Source: Streptomyces sp. NRRL S-1022 (GTDB lineage: Bacteria; Actinomycetota; Actinomycetes; Streptomycetales; Streptomycetaceae). From it: a stretch of 64,000 bases of DNA. Positions 59,019-64,000 of this stretch are shown in pieces (positions within the stretch are counted from its first letter, which is position 1; every line of letters begins with the position of its first letter). The notes below the pieces were generated by a model that saw only the letters and a program-made list of their open reading frames with translations, was not told where the DNA came from and ran no database searches. The stretch is from positions 253,303-317,302 of the forward strand of contig NZ_JOIU01000019.1 of NCBI RefSeq assembly GCF_000720135.1, given 5' to 3'. Made by a program: the position numbers and the translations under genes.

Positions 59019-59202
59019 CGTGATCGTCCTCCCACTGGGCTCGGTCGGTCCCATCCCCGTTGTATGTAAAGAGAAGGTAATGGGCAACGGTCGGCGCTTC
59101 GTGTGCGTAGTGCCACAGGTCGGTCACAAGGAGCGTGCTCTGGCTGGCCGCGGTGCGGCGTGCAATGATGTGCGCGCCAACTGCATACCGGCCGTTTGAA
59201 TC

Positions 59203-59408
59203 CGCGCGGGAGAGTTCCCAGCCGTACGTCTGTGCCGCTGGGGCGCCGAAGGAGCAAGTCCCTCCCTTGAATCTCTCAGGCCCCGTTACCGCGCGGGCGA
59301 GGCACATCTGAAAAGCGGGCCGCCGTGACGGCGGCCCCACCCAAGGTGCAAGCCGTGACCGTCCCTGTGGCGGTCGTGGCGAACCTCTCAGGTTCCGATG
59401 ACAGATGG
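59203..59408 (+). ncRNA. Tandem glycine riboswitch upstream of gcvT
   Basis: Two aptamers of the gcvT type. Aptamer I spans 59203-59298, with P1 arms CGCGCGGG/CCGCGCGG and the conserved cores GGGAGAG, CGCCGAAGGAGCAA and GAATCTCTCAGG. Aptamer II spans about 59304-59408, with P1 arms CATCTG (59305-59310) and CAGATG (59402-59407) and core CAAGGTGCAAGCC with GAACCTCTCAGGTTCCG. Only five bases separate the two. Known: two glycine molecules bind and switch on glycine-cleavage genes. It lies directly before gcvT, so it probably controls gcvT-gcvH-glyA. Confidence 0.96.
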
Positions 59409-59458
59409 GGAGGAACGTTCCTCGCCCCATCCCTGTCGCTCTGGGAGACGACCGACCG
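59371..59458 (+). promoter_or_regulatory. Putative expression platform of the glycine riboswitch
   Basis: After aptamer II the RNA holds a compact palindrome GGGGAGGAACGTTCCTCGCCCC (59407-59428) without a U-run. Next to the gcvT ribosome site (GGGAG, 59443-59447) lies ACGACCG (59448-59454), complementary to CGGTCGT inside aptamer II (59371-59377). Control of translation initiation is more likely than U-run termination. This is inferred from complementarity. Confidence 0.5.
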
Positions 59459-60586
59459 ATGAGCAGTACCGAATCCACTGAGCTGCGCCACACCGCGCTC
59501 GATGCCGTCCATCGTTCGCTCGGTGCGACGATGACCGACTTCGCCGGCTGGGACATGCCGCTGCGCTACGGCTCCGAGCGCGACGAGCACCTCGCCGTGC
59601 GGGCGAAGGCGGGTCTCTTCGACCTCTCCCACATGGGCGAGATCACCGTCACCGGTGCCGGGGCCGCCGCCCTCCTGAACTTCGCCCTCGTCGGCAACAT
59701 CGCCTCCGTCGGCGTCGGCCGCGCCCGCTACACCATGATCTGCCAGGCCGACGGCGGCATCCTGGACGACCTGATCGTCTACCGCCTGGCCGAGACCGAG
59801 TACATGGTGGTCGCCAACGCCTCCAACGCCCAGGTGGTGCTGGACGCGCTCACCGAGCGGGCGTCCGGTTTCGACGCCGAGGTCCGCGACGACCGGGACG
59901 CGTACGCGCTGATCGCCGTGCAGGGCCCCGAGTCCCCCGGCATCCTGAAGTCGCTCACCGACGCCGACCTGGACGGCCTGAAGTACTACGCCGGCCTGCC
60001 CGGCACGGTCGCCGGCGTGCCCGCGCTGATCGCCCGCACCGGCTACACCGGCGAGGACGGCTTCGAGCTGTTCGTGAAGCCGGAGCACGCCGTCGAGCTG
60101 TGGCAGGCGCTGACCAAGGCCGGCGAGGGCGCCGGCCTGGTCCCGTGCGGGCTGTCCTGCCGGGACACCCTGCGCCTGGAGGCGGGCATGCCGCTGTACG
60201 GGCACGAGCTGACCCGCGAGCTGACCCCCTTCGACGCCGGGCTCGGCCGGGTCGTGAAGTTCGAGAAGGAGGGCGACTTCGTGGGCCGCGAGGCGCTCGC
60301 CGAGGCCGCCGAACGGGCTCGGCATAACCCGCCGCGGGTGCTGGTCGGCCTGGTCGCCGAGGGCCGCCGGGTGCCGCGCGCCGGGTACGCCGTCGTCGCC
60401 GGCGGCGCGGTGATCGGCGAGGTCACCTCCGGTGCCCCCTCCCCCACCCTGGGCAAGCCGATCGCCATGGCCTACGTCGAGGCGGCGCACGCGGCGCCGG
60501 GCACCGAGGGCGTCGGCGTGGACATCCGGGGCACCCACGAGCCGTACGAGGTCGTGGCGCTGCCGTTCTACAAGCGCCGGAAGTGA
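59459..60586 (+). CDS. gcvT: Glycine cleavage system aminomethyltransferase (T-protein)
   Basis: 375 residues from ATG 59459 (MSSTESTELRHTALD), with GGGAG upstream. It releases ammonia and passes the methylene group from the aminomethylated H-protein lipoyl arm to tetrahydrofolate. Signatures: FAGWDMPLRYGS, DLSHMGEITVTGAGA, and GYTGEDGFELFVKPEHA in the central region, plus the C-terminal GKPIAMAYVEAAHA. It is the first gene after the riboswitch. The partner P-protein and L-protein genes are not in this window. Confidence 0.97.
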   Translation: MSSTESTELRHTALDAVHRSLGATMTDFAGWDMPLRYGSERDEHLAVRAKAGLFDLSHMGEITVTGAGAAALLNFALVGNIASVGVGRARYTMICQADGGILDDLIVYRLAETEYMVVANASNAQVVLDALTERASGFDAEVRDDRDAYALIAVQGPESPGILKSLTDADLDGLKYYAGLPGTVAGVPALIARTGYTGEDGFELFVKPEHAVELWQALTKAGEGAGLVPCGLSCRDTLRLEAGMPLYGHELTRELTPFDAGLGRVVKFEKEGDFVGREALAEAAERARHNPPRVLVGLVAEGRRVPRAGYAVVAGGAVIGEVTSGAPSPTLGKPIAMAYVEAAHAAPGTEGVGVDIRGTHEPYEVVALPFYKRRK

Positions 60587-60704
60587 CACGGTCGTAGCCC
60601 CACGGCGTGCCGGAACGTGACGTCGGGCACATCGGCGCTGCCCGCGCGCGTTCCCAGCAGTCCCCCTTCATCAGCACTCCCCCGCGTACAGGAGAATTCA
60701 GGCC

Positions 60705-61082
60705 ATGAGCAACCCCCAGCAGCTGCGCTACAGCAAGGAGCACGAGTGGCTGTCGGCCGCCGAGGACGGCGTCTCGACGGTCGGCATCACGGAGCACGCG
60801 GCCAACGCGCTCGGTGACGTCGTCTTCGTCCAGCTCCCCGAGGCCGGCACCACCGTGTCCGCGGGCGAGACCTGCGGCGAGCTGGAGTCGACGAAGTCGG
60901 TCTCCGACCTGTACTCGCCGGTCACCGGTGAGGTCATCGAGGTGAACGAGGACGTCGTCAACGACCCGTCGCTGGTGAACTCCGCCCCCTTCGAGGGCGG
61001 CTGGCTGTTCAAGGTACGCGTCACGGAGGAGCCGGCCGACCTGCTCTCCGCCGACGAGTACACCGCCTTTTCCGCCGGCTGA
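60705..61082 (+). CDS. gcvH: Glycine cleavage system H-protein
   Basis: 125 residues. The lipoyl Lys is in [19 protein letters not shown]. The N-terminal [20 protein letters not shown] and C-terminal [23 protein letters not shown] are standard. It is the shuttle that carries the aminomethyl group between P-, T- and L-proteins. ATG 60705 follows AGGAGAA; 118 bp separates it from gcvT. Confidence 0.97.
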   Translation: MSNPQQLRYSKEHEWLSAAEDGVSTVGITEHAANALGDVVFVQLPEAGTTVSAGETCGELESTKSVSDLYSPVTGEVIEVNEDVVNDPSLVNSAPFEGGWLFKVRVTEEPADLLSADEYTAFSAG

Positions 61083-61096
61083 GGAGTCGTAGCCCT

Positions 61097-62365
61097 ATGA
61101 CTGTCCTGAACACGCCCCTGCACGAGCTGGACCCGGAGATCGCCGCCGCGGTCGACGCCGAGCTGAACCGCCAGCAGTCGACCCTGGAGATGATCGCCTC
61201 CGAGAACTTCGCGCCGCTCGCGGTGATGGAGGCCCAGGGCTCGGTCCTGACCAACAAGTACGCCGAGGGTTACCCGGGCCGCCGGTACTACGGCGGCTGC
61301 GAGCACGTCGACGTGGCCGAGCAGATCGCCATCGACCGGGTCAAGGAGCTGTTCGGCGCCGAGTACGCCAACGTGCAGCCCCACTCCGGCGCCTCCGCCA
61401 ACCAGGCGGCCCTTTTCGCGCTGGCCCAGCCCGGGGACACCATCCTCGGCCTGGACCTGGCGCACGGCGGTCACCTGACCCACGGCATGCGGCTGAACTT
61501 CTCCGGCAAGCAGTTCAACGTGGTCGCCTACCACGTGGACGCGGGGACCGGCCTGGTCGACATGGCCGAGGTGGAGCGGCTCGCCAAGGAGCACCGCCCG
61601 AAGGTGATCATCGCGGGCTGGTCGGCGTACCCGCGGGAGCTGGACTTCGCCGAGTTCCGGCGGATCGCCGACGAGGTCGAGGCCTACCTGTGGGTCGACA
61701 TGGCGCACTTCGCGGGCCTGGTCGCGGCGGGTCTGCACGCGAACCCGGTGCCGTACGCCGACGTGGTCACCTCCACCACCCACAAGACGCTGGGCGGCCC
61801 GCGCGGCGGCATCATCCTGGCGCGCGGCAAGGACTTCGCGAAGAAGCTGAACTCGGCCGTCTTCCCGGGCTTCCAGGGCGGTCCCCTGGAGCACGTGATC
61901 GCGGCGAAGGCGGTCTCCTTCAAGGTCGCCGCCTCCGAGGACTTCAAGGAGCGCCAGCGCCGTACGGTGGAGGGTGCCCGCATCCTCGCCGAGCGCCTGA
62001 CGGCCCCGGACGCCCGCGAGGCCGGGGTGAACGTGCTGTCCGGCGGCACGGACGTGCACCTCATCCTGGTCGACCTGCGCGAGAGCGAGCTGGACGGCCG
62101 GCAGGCCGAGGACCGTCTCCACGAGGTCGGCATCACGGTCAACCGCAACGCCGTCCCGAACGACCCGCGCCCGCCGATGGTCACCTCGGGCCTGCGCATC
62201 GGTACGCCGGCGCTGGCCACCCGCGGTTTCACGACCGAGGACTTCGCCGAGGTCGCGGACGTGATCGCCGAGGCGCTGAAGCCGTCCTACGACGCCGAGG
62301 GCCTCAAGGCGCGCGTGAAGGCGCTCGCCGACAAGCACCCGCTGTACGCGGGTCTGAACAAGTAA
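61097..62365 (+). CDS. glyA: Serine hydroxymethyltransferase
   Basis: 422 residues. It interconverts serine and glycine with tetrahydrofolate; PLP is bound by Lys in [16 protein letters not shown]. The N-terminal [30 protein letters not shown] and the [15 protein letters not shown] motif are diagnostic. It starts 14 bp after gcvH, so it belongs to the riboswitch-controlled operon. Confidence 0.97.
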   Translation: MTVLNTPLHELDPEIAAAVDAELNRQQSTLEMIASENFAPLAVMEAQGSVLTNKYAEGYPGRRYYGGCEHVDVAEQIAIDRVKELFGAEYANVQPHSGASANQAALFALAQPGDTILGLDLAHGGHLTHGMRLNFSGKQFNVVAYHVDAGTGLVDMAEVERLAKEHRPKVIIAGWSAYPRELDFAEFRRIADEVEAYLWVDMAHFAGLVAAGLHANPVPYADVVTSTTHKTLGGPRGGIILARGKDFAKKLNSAVFPGFQGGPLEHVIAAKAVSFKVAASEDFKERQRRTVEGARILAERLTAPDAREAGVNVLSGGTDVHLILVDLRESELDGRQAEDRLHEVGITVNRNAVPNDPRPPMVTSGLRIGTPALATRGFTTEDFAEVADVIAEALKPSYDAEGLKARVKALADKHPLYAGLNK

Positions 62366-62378
62366 GTCACCTTTCGCG

Positions 62379-62419
62379 GGGCACCGCGCACACTGGAGGT
62401 ACCGGCGTGCGCGGTGCCC
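62379..62419. terminator. Hairpin between glyA and sdaA
   Basis: Perfect 13-bp stem (GGGCACCGCGCAC at 62379-62391, GTGCGCGGTGCCC at 62407-62419) with a 15-base loop. It follows the glyA stop and precedes sdaA on the same strand. It may end or process the gcv-glyA message and let sdaA be set separately. Confidence 0.6.
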
Positions 62420-62467
62420 GCGCCCCTGTTCCACCTTTTGTGCACCACCCGTATTGAGGAGTCACCC

Positions 62468-63835
62468 GTGGCCATCTCGGTCTTCGACCTGTTCTCGATC
62501 GGCATCGGCCCGTCCAGCTCCCACACGGTCGGCCCGATGCGCGCCGCGCGCATGTTCGCCCGCCGGCTGCGCAACGAGGACCTGCTCGGCTCGGTCGCGT
62601 CCCTGCGCTGCGAGCTGTACGGCTCACTCGGCGCGACCGGACACGGCCACGGCACCCCGAAGGCGGTGCTGCTCGGCCTGGAGGGCGCCTCGCCGCGCAC
62701 GGTGGACGTGGAGAGTGCCGACGACCGGGTGGAGAAGATCAAGGCGGCGGGCCGGCTGCAGCTGCTCGGCGAGCACGAGATCCCGTTCTCCTTCGACGAC
62801 GACCTGGTCCTGCACCGCCGCAAGGCCCTGCCGTACCACGCCAACGGCATGACGGTCTGGGCGTTCGACGCCGAGGGCGCCGAGCTGCTGTCGAAGACGT
62901 ACTACTCGGTCGGCGGCGGTTTCGTCGTGGACGAGGACGCGGTGGGCGCGGACCGGATCGTGCTGGACGACACGGTCCTGAAGTACCCGTTCCGCACCGG
63001 CGACGAGCTGCTCCGCCTCACCAAGGAGACGGGCCTGTCGATCTCCTCGCTGATGCTGGAGAACGAGCGGGCCTGGCGCACCGAGGACGAGATCCGGGCC
63101 GGTCTGCTGGAGATCTGGCGCGTGATGCGCGAGTGCGTGCAGCGGGGCATGTCCCGCGAGGGCATCCTGCCCGGCGGCCTGAAGGTCCGCCGCCGTGCCG
63201 CCGTCTCGGCCCGCCAGCTGCGCGCCGAGGGGGACCCACTGGCGCACGCCATGGAGTGGATCACGCTCTACGCGATGGCGGTGAACGAGGAGAACGCGGC
63301 CGGCGGCCGGGTCGTCACCGCCCCCACCAACGGCGCGGCCGGCATCATCCCCGCGGTCCTGCACTACTACATCAACTTCGTGCCCGGCGCCGACGAGGAC
63401 GGAGTCGTCCGCTTCCTGCTGGCCGCCGGCGCGATCGGCATGCTGTTCAAGGAGAACGCCTCCATCTCCGGCGCCGAGGTCGGCTGCCAGGGCGAGGTGG
63501 GCTCCGCCTGCTCCATGGCCGCGGGCGCGCTCGCCGAGGTCCTCGGCGGCTCCCCCGAGCAGGTGGAGAACGCGGCCGAGATCGGTATGGAGCACAACCT
63601 GGGCCTGACCTGCGACCCGGTCGGCGGCCTGGTCCAGATCCCGTGCATCGAGCGCAACGGCATGGCCGCGGTGAAGGCGGTCACGGCCGCGAAGATGGCG
63701 ATGCGCGGCGACGGCTCGCACAAGGTGTCCCTGGACAAGGTCATCAAGACCATGAAGGACACCGGCGCGGACATGAGCGTGAAGTACAAGGAGACGGCCC
63801 GGGGCGGGCTCGCGGTGAACATCATCGAGTGCTGA
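62468..63835 (+). CDS. sdaA: L-serine dehydratase (L-serine ammonia-lyase), [4Fe-4S], single chain
   Basis: 455 residues from GTG 62468, with GAGGAG upstream; earlier codons lack a ribosome site. It deaminates L-serine to pyruvate and ammonia. The N-terminus [20 protein letters not shown] and the cluster Cys residues in [17 protein letters not shown] and [20 protein letters not shown] are clear. The alpha and beta parts are fused, as in Escherichia coli SdaA. It follows the serine/glycine operon, so the region both makes glycine from serine and degrades serine. Confidence 0.96.
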   Translation: MAISVFDLFSIGIGPSSSHTVGPMRAARMFARRLRNEDLLGSVASLRCELYGSLGATGHGHGTPKAVLLGLEGASPRTVDVESADDRVEKIKAAGRLQLLGEHEIPFSFDDDLVLHRRKALPYHANGMTVWAFDAEGAELLSKTYYSVGGGFVVDEDAVGADRIVLDDTVLKYPFRTGDELLRLTKETGLSISSLMLENERAWRTEDEIRAGLLEIWRVMRECVQRGMSREGILPGGLKVRRRAAVSARQLRAEGDPLAHAMEWITLYAMAVNEENAAGGRVVTAPTNGAAGIIPAVLHYYINFVPGADEDGVVRFLLAAGAIGMLFKENASISGAEVGCQGEVGSACSMAAGALAEVLGGSPEQVENAAEIGMEHNLGLTCDPVGGLVQIPCIERNGMAAVKAVTAAKMAMRGDGSHKVSLDKVIKTMKDTGADMSVKYKETARGGLAVNIIEC

Positions 63836-63842
63836 CGCATCG

Positions 63843-63880
63843 GGCCCGGGGCCCGGTGCCTCGGCACCTGGCCCCGGGCC
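63843..63880. terminator. Bidirectional terminator between sdaA and the sigma-factor gene
   Basis: Arms 63843-63860 and 63863-63880 pair over 17 of 18 positions with one mismatch. It lies between two convergent genes. Confidence 0.85.
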
Positions 63881-63904
63881 GCTCTCGCCTCGGGTGTGGG
63901 GGGC

Positions 63905-64000
63905 TCAGGTGGTGCTGAGCATGCCCTCGCGCAGCCGGCCCAGCAGTCGCGTGATCAGCCGGGAGACGTGCATCTGGGAGACGCCGAGGCGCTCGCCGAT
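63905..64000 (-). CDS. RNA polymerase sigma factor, SigB/SigF type (C-terminal part only)
   Basis: Only the last 31 codons and the stop are inside the window; the start lies beyond base 64000. The residues IGERLGVSQMHVSRLITRLL form the region 4.2 helix-turn-helix, with the SQMHVSRL recognition helix typical of the Streptomyces SigB/SigF/SigG stress and sporulation group. The tail is GRLREGMLSTT. Which paralogue it is cannot be told. Confidence 0.85.
   Translation of the reverse strand: MGERLGVSQMHVSRLITRLLGRLREGMLSTT

Overview
This window is chromosomal DNA from a Streptomyces (order Streptomycetales). It is very GC-rich, starts many genes with GTG, and has strong third-position G/C bias. 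Gene content and order match the core region of Streptomyces chromosomes that carries ilvBNC-serA, gatCAB, ligA, mnmA and gcvTH-glyA-sdaA. I see no insertion sequence, prophage, CRISPR array, rRNA or tRNA gene, and no block of atypical composition. The species cannot be named from the sequence alone. The interest lies in regulation, small coupled genes and domain oddities rather than in an accessory island.

Layout. 0-5 kb: a small secreted protein, then proline catabolism (pruA and a proline dehydrogenase) divergent from a PucR-type regulator. 5-7.2 kb: a TetR regulator divergent from a 14-helix efflux pump. 7.2-13 kb: amino-acid biosynthesis on the minus strand (ilvB, ilvN, ilvC, serA), with a complete ilv attenuator whose leader peptide reads MRTRILVLGQRVG. 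13-16 kb: a membrane PAS-GGDEF-EAL protein with a degenerate EAL domain. 16-25 kb: a 2-hydroxyacid dehydrogenase, an aldo/keto reductase, a PQQ-type sugar dehydrogenase lipoprotein, a large ATP-binding LuxR regulator, small membrane or hypothetical proteins and a GNAT acetyltransferase. 25-30 kb: a methyltransferase, the gatC-gatA-(small membrane protein)-gatB operon and a cupin protein.

30-38 kb: an RmdB-like GGDEF-EAL protein, then a minus-strand cluster: LOG-family protein, SDR, unknown protein, MetE-like protein and ligA. 38-42 kb: a DUF427 protein, an alpha/beta hydrolase, mnmA, a Tat-exported amidase, and a cysteine desulfurase that probably supplies sulfur to MnmA. 42-48 kb: small membrane proteins, TetR and WYL regulators, a DinB/maleylpyruvate-isomerase-like protein, a thioesterase-like protein, a membrane esterase and a TRIC-like channel protein. 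48-56 kb: an M1 metallopeptidase and a complete five-gene peptide ABC importer, together a plausible peptide-use module. 56-64 kb: two SseB-like proteins and a P-loop protein, then a tandem glycine riboswitch driving gcvT-gcvH-glyA, followed by sdaA. The start-truncated end of a SigB/SigF-type sigma factor closes the window.

The serine/glycine theme recurs. SerA makes serine, GlyA interconverts serine and glycine, GcvT/GcvH break glycine down, SdaA deaminates serine, and two SseB-family proteins (named for serine sensitivity) sit next to the glycine-riboswitch operon. Several convergent gene pairs are separated by near-perfect hairpins that look like bidirectional terminators. Many minus-strand genes overlap by exactly 4 bases (GTGA or ATGA), which indicates translational coupling.
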